From Dysgonamonadaceae bacterium (GTDB lineage Bacteria; Bacteroidota; Bacteroidia; Bacteroidales; Azobacteroidaceae), in assembly GCA_031276105.1 (NCBI GenBank), contig JAISNS010000278.1, positions 1 through 6,183 of the forward strand: a DNA stretch of 6,183 nt, given 5' to 3'. Below, piece by piece: positions 1 through 6,183 of the stretch. The notes beneath the pieces were generated by a model that was given only the letters and a program-made list of their open reading frames with translations, did no database searches and had not been told where the DNA came from. The first letter of the stretch is position 1. Each line of letters begins with the position of its first letter. Both the position numbers and the translations under genes were made by a program.

Positions 1-156
<156 letters not shown>

Positions 157-184
157 ATTTGTTATTGATTTTCAAAAACCGCTG

Positions 185-216
185 CAAATGTAATTCAATA
201 AATCAAATTGTGCAAA
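185..216 (-). promoter_or_regulatory. Bacteroidota-type promoter of the left mini-gene
   Basis: On the minus strand there is a -33 box TTTG (216-213), a 20-bp spacer and a -7 box TACATTTG (192-185), an exact fit to the Bacteroidota TTTG / TAnnTTTG consensus. Transcription would start near 180, about 25 nt before the ATG at 156. Both boxes and the spacing are identical in the right copy although the spacer sequence has diverged. Confidence 0.8.
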
Positions 217-269
217 TGTTTTGTTGAAAATAATCAATTAAAATAATCGGATTAGCATGTGCCGGGCAA

Positions 270-1994
270 TTAAATGGCTGTAATCCGGTATTTATTCTTC
301 CCGATAAACACGATAACCGCCGCTTTCAGGTCTGAACGGTTTCTTAAACGGTGGGAAGCGAGGTAGTGTTCCAACTGTGTCTGCCCTTCTTTCTGTTGTG
401 CGGCAATTTCCGTTTCACTTGCGTTCGTCTTGCAGTATTTCAGTTCCAGTGCCCACTCGTATTTTATTTGCGGAAGCAACGGGCTGCGTTGCAAATAAAT
501 ATCCGTGCGGCCGGGTACGGTTTCGTATTCGCTCATCGGGACATATACCTTGCTTATAAAAAGATAAGCCAGCAGAAGAATTTGGATGTATTTTTCGTCG
601 AAACGACGCAAATCGTGGTCGGAGAGTTTGCTGAAGGCGTTTTCGGAGACGTATGCTATAAATCGCTCTAAATTGCCGTCCATCGCCAAAACGTAAATCG
701 CTTCGTTCAGCGGACGCGCTTCAATGTTCAGGTCGGGAGACGTTTCCTCCGTCAGCAGCATGATGTATTCCCAATACAGCGTTTGGATGGAATAGTTGGG
801 GATACCGAGCTTTAACTGAAACAGGTACGATTCTTTAATCGTCAGCAAACCCATGTAAAAGAGCAGGGAAATGAAATATCTTTCATCGTTTATCCGGTCG
901 ATGGAGAATTTTTCCAGTATTTCCGAAACGATTCCGTCTTCTTTCATGATGCGGATGAGCGTTTCGCGGTTATCATCGTTTTGAACAAGGCGGCGCAAAC
1001 GTCCGTAATCCGTTTGTAAGTTCAAATCGACGATATTTTTGGGCGGTTTTCCAAAGTCAAGAATTTGTCCGAAAAAATACAGGATCATGGCGGGATTATA
1101 GACCCGCTCTTCTCCATCCGGATGGAACAGGTAACCGTTGTAATATGCTTCCAAATCCACATTAATCAGAGATTTATCAACGCCTGTTTCTTTCATCAGC
1201 CATTCGACTTCTTCTTGCGTGAAACCCATCATCTCGTTGTATTTCGGATTGAGCGTCAGTATCTGAGCGATGTTGTATCCGCTGGTAAGGTCGTCGAGCA
1301 TCACCGGAGAGATGCCCGTGATAAACGTGCGATTGACAATGGAAGATTTGGCGGCAATCTTTATCCGTTCGTAGAAATCGCGTACCAGACCGTTGGCGGC
1401 TATCATCGTTTTGTAGAAATCTTTACCCTGACGGTTGCCCATAGCAATCAGGTCGTTGGCAAAATGGTCGTATTCGTCGATGATGAAGAAAAGTTTTACC
1501 TTGTTCTGTTCGGCCAAGTAAAAAATCTTTTCCAAAGACCGGATACCCTGATTCTCCTGTTCTATCTGATTGACATATTTATCTGCTTCGGGAAAAATAT
1601 GCGAATAAATACAAAGGAAATTACAAACGGCGCTCTGCACACAACTCGAAAAAGCAATCTTGAAGTCTTCTTCGCTGGAAGTATCCAAACCTGAAAAGTC
1701 CAGTTTCAGCAGGGCATACGAATTTCTTTCCGGCGTAGGATGTTTGCCTATATAAAGATTTCCGAACAGTTGGTCGAAATTTTCCGCTTCATTGAGGTTG
1801 TAGTAATACCACAGCGTCATGAAGAACAGGCTCTTGCCGAACTTGCGCGGACGAATGAAAAAGTGATTGGGATTGGATTCTCGTTCCAACATCTCAATAT
1901 ACCGGGTTTTATCGACATAGGCATAATTTTCAGTGACGATCCGCTTGAAGTCGGAGTTGCCGTAAGGCAAACGCTTGTACGTTTTTGTTTCCAT
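270..1994 (-). CDS. AAA-ATPase-like protein with C-terminal PD-(D/E)XK nuclease domain
   Basis: The 574-residue protein matches the AAA-ATPase_like (DUF1703-type) family, common and often multicopy in Bacteroidota, with a PD-(D/E)XK nuclease-like C-terminus. N-terminal hallmark: LPYGNSDFKRI and YVDKT (residues 9-30). A shortened P-loop follows, IRPRKFGKS at 47-55 with Lys54-Ser55, in place of a standard GxxxxGK[ST]. Walker B is FFIIDEYD (169-176) with Asp173-Glu174, and a sensor-like TGISPV lies at 226-231. The nuclease signature is Asp498 (GRTDIY) and Glu517-Leu-Lys519 (LELKY), so the catalytic residues look intact. Length is usual for the family. Nucleotide hydrolysis and DNA cleavage are predicted, not shown; the biological role is unknown, and defence or mobile-element functions are only guesses. 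The start follows the conserved N-terminus. It is monocistronic, with no obvious terminator before the left mini-gene. Confidence 0.93.
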   Translation of the reverse strand: METKTYKRLPYGNSDFKRIVTENYAYVDKTRYIEMLERESNPNHFFIRPRKFGKSLFFMTLWYYYNLNEAENFDQLFGNLYIGKHPTPERNSYALLKLDFSGLDTSSEEDFKIAFSSCVQSAVCNFLCIYSHIFPEADKYVNQIEQENQGIRSLEKIFYLAEQNKVKLFFIIDEYDHFANDLIAMGNRQGKDFYKTMIAANGLVRDFYERIKIAAKSSIVNRTFITGISPVMLDDLTSGYNIAQILTLNPKYNEMMGFTQEEVEWLMKETGVDKSLINVDLEAYYNGYLFHPDGEERVYNPAMILYFFGQILDFGKPPKNIVDLNLQTDYGRLRRLVQNDDNRETLIRIMKEDGIVSEILEKFSIDRINDERYFISLLFYMGLLTIKESYLFQLKLGIPNYSIQTLYWEYIMLLTEETSPDLNIEARPLNEAIYVLAMDGNLERFIAYVSENAFSKLSDHDLRRFDEKYIQILLLAYLFISKVYVPMSEYETVPGRTDIYLQRSPLLPQIKYEWALELKYCKTNASETEIAAQQKEGQTQLEHYLASHRLRNRSDLKAAVIVFIGKNKYRITAI

Positions 1995-2013
1995 CTTTGT
2001 AAATTTGTGTCTG

Positions 2014-2021
2014 TAAAGGTA
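2014..2021 (-). promoter_or_regulatory. Possible -7 box for the ATPase gene
   Basis: On the minus strand TACCTTTA (2021-2014) is one base from the TAnnTTTG consensus and lies about 20 bp upstream of the ATPase ATG at 1994. I see no good TTTG at the expected -33 distance. The gene might instead be read from the stronger promoter at 2153-2160 through the intervening terminator. Confidence 0.35.
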
Positions 2022-2076
2022 CGTGATATTTTTTAATTAGGCATAAGTTATATTCAAATGACAGCAACGATTGTTT

Positions 2077-2106
2077 AAAAAAGAAAAGGTTGTCATCCCG
2101 ACAACC
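2077..2106 (-). terminator. Intrinsic terminator of the candidate small RNA/leader
   Basis: Read on the minus strand: GGTTGTC (2106-2100), loop GGGAT, GACAACC (2094-2088), then TTTTCTTTTTT (2087-2077). The 7-bp stem is perfect. The T-run exists only in the minus direction. It could also stop read-through from rlmI, which ends 130 bp upstream. Confidence 0.75.
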
Positions 2107-2146
2107 AATCTTCATTGTTAACCTTAAATCTAATACCATGAAAAAC
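2077..2146 (-). ncRNA. Candidate small RNA or attenuated leader upstream of the ATPase gene
   Basis: A perfect -7 box at 2160-2153 and an intrinsic terminator ending near 2077 bound a transcript of about 70 nt on the minus strand, starting near 2146. It contains the segment TTAGATTTAAGGTTAA (2133-2118), then the terminator hairpin. Any ORF from the ATG at 2139 would run through the terminator, so a protein is unlikely. It lies between the end of rlmI (2235) and the ATPase start (1994). Either it is a free small RNA, or it is the 5' leader of the ATPase mRNA with a conditional terminator. I have an unverified impression that similar leaders recur in Bacteroidales intergenic regions. Confidence 0.45.
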
Positions 2147-2152
2147 ACAGTG

Positions 2153-2160
2153 CAAAGGTA
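2153..2160 (-). promoter_or_regulatory. Consensus -7 box of the candidate small RNA/leader
   Basis: TACCTTTG on the minus strand (2160-2153) fits TAnnTTTG exactly. The expected -33 position, about 20 bp upstream, falls in an AT-rich dyad (around 2166-2183) with TTTT instead of TTTG, so the -33 box is weak. Confidence 0.5.
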
Positions 2161-2234
2161 AAAGATTTTATGTTATAAAACATAGTTTTCGAGCACAAAT
2201 TTTCTTGCATTTAACAAAGTTTAACTTTGAAGAC

Positions 2235-3419
2235 TTATTCGACAGCTAATACTAATCCTTTAAGATACTCTCCTTCAGGATGATATATGTCAACCGGGTG
2301 ATCGGCCGGTTGAGCGAGTTGATGGAGAATTTTTACTTTTCTCTTCGCTTGCGCCGCCGCACTGAAAACCGTCAAGCGGAAATCTTCCCGGGAAACGGCT
2401 TGCGAACAGGAAAAAGTAAACAATATTCCGCCGCTTTGGATTTTCTCTAAAGCGGCCACATTCAGTTTTCGGTAGCCTTGCAGCGCATTTCTCAACACAT
2501 CACGATGTTTAGCAAATGCCGGCGGATCCAAAACAATCAAATCGTAGGAAGAGGCGGTTTTTTTCAAATACTTGAAAGCATCTTCGACAAACGATTGATG
2601 CCGGTTGTTACCCGGAAAATTCAACCTGACATTTTCGTCCGTGAGGAGAACCGCTTTCGACGAACTGTCCACCGAATGAACCAGCCGGGCGCCGCCCCGC
2701 AAGGCATAACAGGAAAATCCCCCGGTATAACAAAACAGATTCAACACATTCCGTCTGTCGGCGTATTTTTCCAACAAACTCCGGTTATCTCGCTGGTCGA
2801 TGAAAAAACCGGTTTTTTGTCCTTTAATCCAATCCACACGAAACCGCAAGCCGTTTTCGACGGCAATCCCCGAAGGATTTTCGCCGCCCGTTAAATACGT
2901 GTTTTCGGCCTCCAGCCCGGCTTTGTAAGGAAGCGTGTTTTCCGACTTGTAATAAATATTTTCAATGGTGTTTCCCATTATTTTTTTCAATGCGCGGGCT
3001 AACTTATCCCGTATGATATGCATTCCGGGCGAATGTGCCTGCATGACTGCCGTATTTCCGTAAATATCGACAATCAGTCCGGGCATGGAGTCGCCTTCCC
3101 CGTGAATCAGGCGGTAAGTATTGTTGCGTGAATAAGATAAACCCAGCGATTGGCGAAGTTGAAAAGCCGTTTCGAAACGTTTTTCCCAGAACAGATCGTT
3201 GACAGGTTCGTTTTGGAAGGTCAGGATGCGGACGGCAATAGACCCGATTTGGCAATGTCCCAAAGCCAGAAAATTCGCTTGCGAATCATAGATTTCCACT
3301 ATTTCGCCTTCTTCCGGCGTACCTTCGGCATAATGAATTGCCCCCGAAAATATCCAGGGATGAAAACGTTTGATTGATTCTTCTTTTTTCGGACTCAAGT
3401 AAATTTTTTTGTAGAGCAT
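2235..3419 (-). CDS. rlmI: RlmI-like 23S rRNA (cytosine-C5) methyltransferase
   Basis: The 394-residue protein is close to the 396 of E. coli RlmI, which methylates C1962 of 23S rRNA using S-adenosylmethionine; target specificity here is inferred. Domain order: an N-terminal PUA-type RNA-binding domain (about 1-85, with RFHPWIFSGAI at 18-28), a linker with RLIHGEGDSMPGLIVD (103-118), then a Rossmann-fold methyltransferase. Motifs: KTGFFIDQR (202-210), motif I NLFCYTGGFS (227-236), acidic Asp251 after motif I, DPPAF at 298-302, and FSCSQ (336-340) with Cys338 the probable catalytic cysteine. The start fits the family N-terminus and overlaps the end of the exonuclease gene by 25 bp, indicating co-transcription and probably translational coupling. 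It is the last gene of the operon. No strong terminator follows directly; the nearest is at 2077-2106. Confidence 0.93.
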   Translation of the reverse strand: MLYKKIYLSPKKEESIKRFHPWIFSGAIHYAEGTPEEGEIVEIYDSQANFLALGHCQIGSIAVRILTFQNEPVNDLFWEKRFETAFQLRQSLGLSYSRNNTYRLIHGEGDSMPGLIVDIYGNTAVMQAHSPGMHIIRDKLARALKKIMGNTIENIYYKSENTLPYKAGLEAENTYLTGGENPSGIAVENGLRFRVDWIKGQKTGFFIDQRDNRSLLEKYADRRNVLNLFCYTGGFSCYALRGGARLVHSVDSSSKAVLLTDENVRLNFPGNNRHQSFVEDAFKYLKKTASSYDLIVLDPPAFAKHRDVLRNALQGYRKLNVAALEKIQSGGILFTFSCSQAVSREDFRLTVFSAAAQAKRKVKILHQLAQPADHPVDIYHPEGEYLKGLVLAVE

Positions 3420-3976
3420 AATTTTTCGTAGATTTTAAGGCAAGCCCAAGCATCCAATGCCGCGTATTTTTTCTGCGATTCCGTTAATAATTCGGCATCC
3501 CAGTTACTTAAACGCTGACCTTTGGATATTTTCTTCCCAAATAATAAAGCATATATTTTTTGTAAACTGATATCATCAATATCATACTTTTTCACAAGAT
3601 TTTGAAGGTCAATAAACCCATCCGGGGCAAATTTCATTCTTCGCATCATGGAAGAAAAATCGTCTCGCAGCGATAAGCCGATTTTCAATATGGATGGATT
3701 GGACAACAAGTGAATAAGCGGAGTGGAAAAGCCTGTTTTGTTCAAACGGAAAAGGAAACAGCTATCGTTCGTCGCCAGTTGAATGAGCGAAACCTCGTTT
3801 GAAGTTCCCTTTCTGAAAGCCGGTCGGGTTTCCGTATCGAAGCCTAAATGATTGAAATTAACTAAATAACGAACCGCCGCAGTAACGTCGACCGGATTTT
3901 CGATTTCACATATTTGTCCGGTGAATACTTCACTTTCAAATGCGGCTATTTCTTCTTTTGTTATTGTTCGTCCCAA
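3395..3976 (-). CDS. DEDDy 3'-5' exonuclease domain protein (RNase D/WRN-exo type)
   Basis: The 193-residue protein is essentially one DnaQ-like 3'-5' exonuclease domain of the RNase D / WRN exonuclease type. The metal-binding residues are visible: Asp47 and Glu49 in FDTET (Exo I), Asp106 in KIGLSLRDD (Exo II; Asp105 is adjacent), and Tyr171/Asp175 in KYAALDAWA (Exo III, the DEDDy pattern Y-x3-D). No HRDC or helicase domain is attached, so it matches the stand-alone small form often annotated '3'-5' exonuclease domain-containing protein 2-like'. RNA is a reasonable substrate given the rRNA methyltransferase downstream, but DNA cannot be excluded. It starts 4 bp after the DUF5063 stop and its 3' end overlaps rlmI by 25 bp, so the three genes form one operon. 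Confidence 0.9.
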   Translation of the reverse strand: MGRTITKEEIAAFESEVFTGQICEIENPVDVTAAVRYLVNFNHLGFDTETRPAFRKGTSNEVSLIQLATNDSCFLFRLNKTGFSTPLIHLLSNPSILKIGLSLRDDFSSMMRRMKFAPDGFIDLQNLVKKYDIDDISLQKIYALLFGKKISKGQRLSNWDAELLTESQKKYAALDAWACLKIYEKLCSTKKFT

Positions 3977-3980
3977 AATA

Positions 3981-4499
3981 TCACGTTTCTATTTCCAATT
4001 TATATTTGACGAAATGCAGCGCACGCAAAGCATTTACCGTTCGTTGTCCCCAAAATCGCCTGAAATTGTCGATGCAGAGAAGCAACGAATCGTTCATCGT
4101 TTCCTTTTGCCCATTTTTGAATATGGCGATAAAATTGCCTAAGTCCTGATAAATATCCGCCAAATCTTCCGATATTTTAACGGCTACCGGCGAATCGCTC
4201 AGGCGGATATCCGGGTGAAACGTTTCTAAATAAAGGTCGGCTTCGCCTAAAAGTCCGGCGATATTTTCCTGCACCTGCGCATACATATTTTCAGTAACCT
4301 TACTTTCCATCTCCGAATCGTAACAGGTTTTTATTTCGGGAATAACGGATATTTTCAGGTAAAGCAGCGGCAATACTTTGGTCATATTATCTACGAAAGT
4401 CTTTTTGTCGCTCTCTTTTATTTTTTCTACAAATACGCAATATTCTAATGCAACCCGGGCAAAATCAATGGTATAATTTGAAAATACAATATCTTCCAT
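3981..4499 (-). CDS. DUF5063 domain-containing protein
   Basis: A 172-residue, probably cytoplasmic, helix-rich protein matching DUF5063, a Bacteroidota family of unknown function. Recognisable stretches are the N-terminal TIDFARVALEYC, the middle LPLLYLK, LADIYQDLGNFI, ETMNDSLLLC, and the C-terminal WGQRTVNALRALHFVKY. No catalytic motif, signal peptide or membrane segment is visible. I chose the ATG at 4499, giving MEDIVFSNYTIDF, because family members as I remember them begin about there. An in-frame ATG at 4529 would add ten residues (MYSSFAKNEC) and is also downstream of the promoter. It is the first gene of the DUF5063-exonuclease-rlmI operon, read from the TACCTTTG box at 4578-4585, and ends 4 bp before the exonuclease start. 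The conserved pairing suggests a role linked to RNA processing or ribosomes, as inference only. Confidence 0.88.
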   Translation of the reverse strand: MEDIVFSNYTIDFARVALEYCVFVEKIKESDKKTFVDNMTKVLPLLYLKISVIPEIKTCYDSEMESKVTENMYAQVQENIAGLLGEADLYLETFHPDIRLSDSPVAVKISEDLADIYQDLGNFIAIFKNGQKETMNDSLLLCIDNFRRFWGQRTVNALRALHFVKYKLEIET

Positions 4500-4577
4500 A
4501 CATTCGTTTTTTGCAAAAGATGAATACAAAATTTGATTTGCATGCGATTGTTTGACTTGTTTTGTCTTTTACGGCGG

Positions 4578-4585
4578 CAAAGGTA
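4578..4585 (-). promoter_or_regulatory. -7 box of the DUF5063-exonuclease-rlmI operon
   Basis: TACCTTTG on the minus strand (4585-4578) fits TAnnTTTG exactly. A TTTG lies 23 bp upstream (4612-4609), slightly beyond the usual 19-21. Transcription would start near 4571, leaving a leader of about 72 nt to the ATG at 4499 or about 42 nt to the one at 4529. The intergenic region is divergent, with the right mini-gene promoter firing the other way. Confidence 0.6.
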
Positions 4586-4709
4586 ATAAAAGTAATTGAA
4601 AAAACTATCAAACGTTTCCCTATGGATGGCATTTCAAATGGCCGATTCTTCGTTACCTTTCATACAACGCGCGAACAACCGTTTGAAATGCACGCTTTTT
4701 CAAAAAATA
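4586..4709. other. Divergent intergenic spacer with an inverted repeat
   Basis: This stretch separates the operon promoter (minus) from the mini-gene promoter (plus). It holds GCATTTCAAA at 4629-4638 and its exact reverse complement TTTGAAATGC at 4682-4691, with 43 bases between. As RNA the stem could grow to 13 pairs through a T-G wobble and two G-C pairs. A near-consensus plus-strand -7 box, TACCTTTC, lies at 4654-4661 without a clear -33 box. No gene is visible. Confidence 0.4.
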
Positions 4710-4741
4710 TTTGCATAATTCGATTAAACAAATTACATTTG
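4710..4741 (+). promoter_or_regulatory. Bacteroidota-type promoter of the right mini-gene
   Basis: -33 box TTTG (4710-4713), 20-bp spacer, -7 box TACATTTG (4734-4741): an exact consensus fit with optimal spacing. Transcription would start near 4746, about 25 nt before the ATG at 4770. The boxes and spacing are the same as in the left copy. Confidence 0.8.
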
Positions 4742-4769
4742 CAGCGGTTTTTGTAAAACAACAATAAAG

Positions 4770-4913
<144 letters not shown>

Positions 4914-4935
4914 CTATATTTCAGAAAAATACAAT

Positions 4936-4976
4936 ACCTGTCTTATCTTTAAAAAAGATTGGGCAGGTTTTTTTTT
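4936..4976 (+). terminator. Intrinsic terminator of the right mini-gene
   Basis: ACCTG (4936-4940) pairs with CAGGT (4964-4968). The stem continues with T-G, C-G and T-G pairs, one T-T mismatch, then ATCTT (4945-4949) with AAGAT (4955-4959), closed by a 5-base loop. An unbroken T-run from 4968 to 4976 follows. It lies 22 bp after the TAA at 4911-4913, the correct place to end the mini-gene transcript. Confidence 0.85.
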
Positions 4977-4990
4977 GTGCCCGTTTATCC

Positions 4991-5044
4991 CCGTTGTCAT
5001 CCCATACACCGTTGTCATCCCATACCCCGTTGTCATCCCGCGCT
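4991..5044. repeat. Three 18-bp tandem units leading into the palindromic repeat
   Basis: CCGTTGTCATCCCATACA (4991-5008), CCGTTGTCATCCCATACC (5009-5026), and a third unit from 5027 that matches for 13 bases and then continues as the palindromic element. A degenerate CCGTTTATCC (4981-4990) may be a worn earlier unit. The units look like duplicated heads of the downstream element. They are adjacent without spacers, so this is not CRISPR. Confidence 0.8.
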
Positions 5045-5112
5045 TGACGCGGGATCCCCTGAACAACGCAGAACATTTAATCAGGGGATTGCGGGTCAAG
5101 CCCGCAATGACA
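5031..5112. repeat. 82-bp palindromic dispersed-type (REP/MITE-like) repeat
   Basis: The element begins TGTCAT (5031-5036) and ends ATGACA (5107-5112). Its 32-base arms, ending CCCCTGA (5056-5062) and starting TCAGGGG (5081-5087), are imperfect inverted copies around an 18-base centre. Each arm is itself a palindrome: CCCGCG...CGCGGG in the left arm, TTGCGGG...CCCGCAA in the right. Elements with this 'TGTCATTGCGGGCTTGACCC' style are familiar as dispersed non-coding repeats in many bacterial genomes. It lies between the mini-gene terminator and the surface-protein gene, 55 bp before that ATG. Confidence 0.75.
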
Positions 5113-5167
5113 GAAAGAGAAATGAATTAGAAATTAAGAATTATAAATATTATAAACAACAATTACA

Positions 5168-6183
5168 ATGACAAAAAAAATTTTAGTATTATCAGCAGCG
5201 CTTATTTTAAGCGCAAACCTGCTTGCGCAGGTAACTATCGGTAGCGCCAACGCTCCCAAAGAGGGCGCGATTCTGGATTTAAACAACGGCGCGAAAGGCG
5301 GATTAATTCTGTCGAACGTGAATATCAATGATCCGGAAGTTATTCCTTCCGGTTTTGCGGGAATGGGCGGCGCAGACATCGCGACCGCCAAAGCGCAGTT
5401 GCCGGGCGCTTTGGTTTACAACCTCAACGAAAACACTTGTACCGGTATTCTTGTTTGGGATGGCGTCCGCTGGAAACGCCTCGGTTTGGAAGAAAACCCA
5501 CCAACAGGAACCCAAAAAGTGAAAATAGTATCGCCGGACGAATCCATAATTTTGGGTGGCGACCTGGTTACATTTGAACTCGAATCGCCCCCGACCGACG
5601 CAAAAATGTACACCTGGTATGCGAGCGACGACGGCGGCGCCACCTATAAATATGCCGTTACAACAACGGCAAATTCCTTCTCAAAGACGTTTGCAGCCGG
5701 TAATCACCTCGTAAAAGCCGTGTTGGACAATTGCCGCTCGCTGGAAGCAAGCCTTGAGAAATCCTTTGCAACCAAGAGCGTTTCCCCCAGTTTCGGACAC
5801 ACCGGCGGCGGAAATACGATTTACATTTACGGCAATTATCCGTATGCGGCAACAAGCGATTATGTACAATCCGGCTTAGTTGCCCATTACGATGGCGTCA
5901 ACAACAGCGGTTTGGGTGACAAGTACCACCACAACGACATTAACCAGCCTTGGGCAAATCTCGCGGACGCTGCTACGCCTCTCAACGTTACCGGAACCGC
6001 CACTACGGCAGCTTGGGAACCCAAAGGATACCGCGATGACAGCGGCAGCAGTCTGAGGACTCCAAGTATTGTTCCCGATACATGGCCGGACGGCAATGAA
6101 CCGCGCACGGCAGAGATTATCTATACCACGCCGCCGACCGAATTGCCAGCCGATGCAGAAGCTCGTTTATTCTGGTACGGCCC
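5168..6183 (+). CDS. Secreted surface protein with Ig/PKD-like and LamG-like regions (5' part only)
   Basis: An open frame of 338 codons runs from the ATG at 5168 to the window end without a stop. Residues 1-20 form a signal peptide (MTKK, then a hydrophobic stretch, LLA|QV), so it is exported. Residues 21-105 (VTIGSANAP, EGAILDLNNG, GGLILSNVNI, ILVWDGVRWKRL) resemble an N-terminal module common in Bacteroidota surface proteins. Residues 118-203 look like an Ig/PKD-type beta domain (TWYASDDGG). From about 235, SGLVAHYDGVNN with an NxxxDAATPLNV segment and RTAEIIYTTPP fits the beginning of a LamG/concanavalin A-like domain. Function is probably surface adhesion or glycan contact, as inference. 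The missing C-terminus may carry a sorting domain. The gene is visibly richer in G+C than its neighbours. No Bacteroidota promoter is evident in the AT-rich 55 bp upstream, which follow the palindromic repeat directly. Confidence 0.85.
   Translation, partial: MTKKILVLSAALILSANLLAQVTIGSANAPKEGAILDLNNGAKGGLILSNVNINDPEVIPSGFAGMGGADIATAKAQLPGALVYNLNENTCTGILVWDGVRWKRLGLEENPPTGTQKVKIVSPDESIILGGDLVTFELESPPTDAKMYTWYASDDGGATYKYAVTTTANSFSKTFAAGNHLVKAVLDNCRSLEASLEKSFATKSVSPSFGHTGGGNTIYIYGNYPYAATSDYVQSGLVAHYDGVNNSGLGDKYHHNDINQPWANLADAATPLNVTGTATTAAWEPKGYRDDSGSSLRTPSIVPDTWPDGNEPRTAEIIYTTPPTELPADAEARLFWYG

Noticed and set aside
1065..1694. 209-codon plus-strand ORF inside the ATPase gene
   Set aside because: It is antisense to a well-supported conserved protein and shows no recognisable domain.
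1930..2148. 72-codon minus-strand ORF overlapping the ATPase start
   Set aside because: It runs through a perfect terminator hairpin and T-run and into the ATPase gene in another frame; the encoded residues look like translated terminator sequence.
2138..2161. Plus-strand mini-ORF MKNTVQR
   Set aside because: Seven codons with no promoter or conserved partner; it is the complement of the promoter and start region of the minus-strand transcript.
2215..2229. Dyad CAAAGTT-T-AACTTTG just after rlmI as its terminator
   Set aside because: The stem is short and AT-rich and no T-run follows it on the minus strand.
4991..5044. CRISPR array
   Set aside because: Only three directly adjacent 18-bp units with no unique spacers and no cas genes.
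4914..5099. Minus-strand ORF over the tandem and palindromic repeats
   Set aside because: Its sequence is just the translated 18-bp repeat (repeating GMTT-type residues) and the terminator, with no promoter.
5887..6108. Minus-strand ORFs within the surface-protein gene (5134-6108)
   Set aside because: They are antisense to one uninterrupted 338-codon frame with a signal peptide and recognisable domains.

Overview
The window looks like an uncultured Bacteroidales (Bacteroidota) genome fragment. Supporting signs are the promoters, which fit the Bacteroidota TTTG / TAnnTTTG consensus, and the absence of Shine-Dalgarno sequences. The gene content also fits: a DUF5063 gene, an AAA-ATPase-like/PD-(D/E)XK protein, and a surface protein with a 'VTIG...GAILDL' N-terminal module and a LamG-like region. 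The organism call is inference from these family signatures.

Layout. Positions 1-230 hold a minus-strand mini-gene: a TTTG-20bp-TACATTTG promoter and a short ORF that runs into a dinucleotide tract of at least 40 CA units and leaves the window at base 1. Next come four minus-strand genes: an AAA-ATPase/PD-(D/E)XK protein (270-1994) and a tight three-gene unit read DUF5063 (4499-3981), DEDDy 3'-5' exonuclease (3976-3395), RlmI-like 23S rRNA m5C methyltransferase (3419-2235). The gap between the ATPase and rlmI holds a candidate ~70-nt transcript or attenuator leader with its own promoter and terminator. At 4697-4976 a second copy of the mini-gene lies on the plus strand. This copy is complete: promoter, 47-codon ORF with a 15-residue His-Thr run encoded by (CA)23, and an intrinsic terminator. 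Beyond it are 18-bp tandem repeats, an 82-bp palindromic dispersed-type repeat, and the start of a secreted surface protein (5168 to the window end, open).

The most unusual content is the pair of outward-facing CA-repeat mini-genes. Over 135 gap-free positions, from the -33 box to the start of the CA tract, they differ at about 17. They keep identical promoter spacing, the same promoter-to-ATG distance, the same reading frame, and an 11-bp-stem hairpin whose only changes are in its 3-nt loop. I recognise no family for the peptide. The CA count decides the downstream frame, so the gene has the form of a simple-sequence contingency locus. Whether the product is a peptide, an RNA, or the unit is a short mobile repeat cannot be settled from this window.

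The exonuclease, methyltransferase and DUF5063 genes look like ordinary co-transcribed housekeeping genes of RNA metabolism. Both window ends fall in sequence that is hard to assemble (a microsatellite and a large surface-protein gene), so they may be contig ends.
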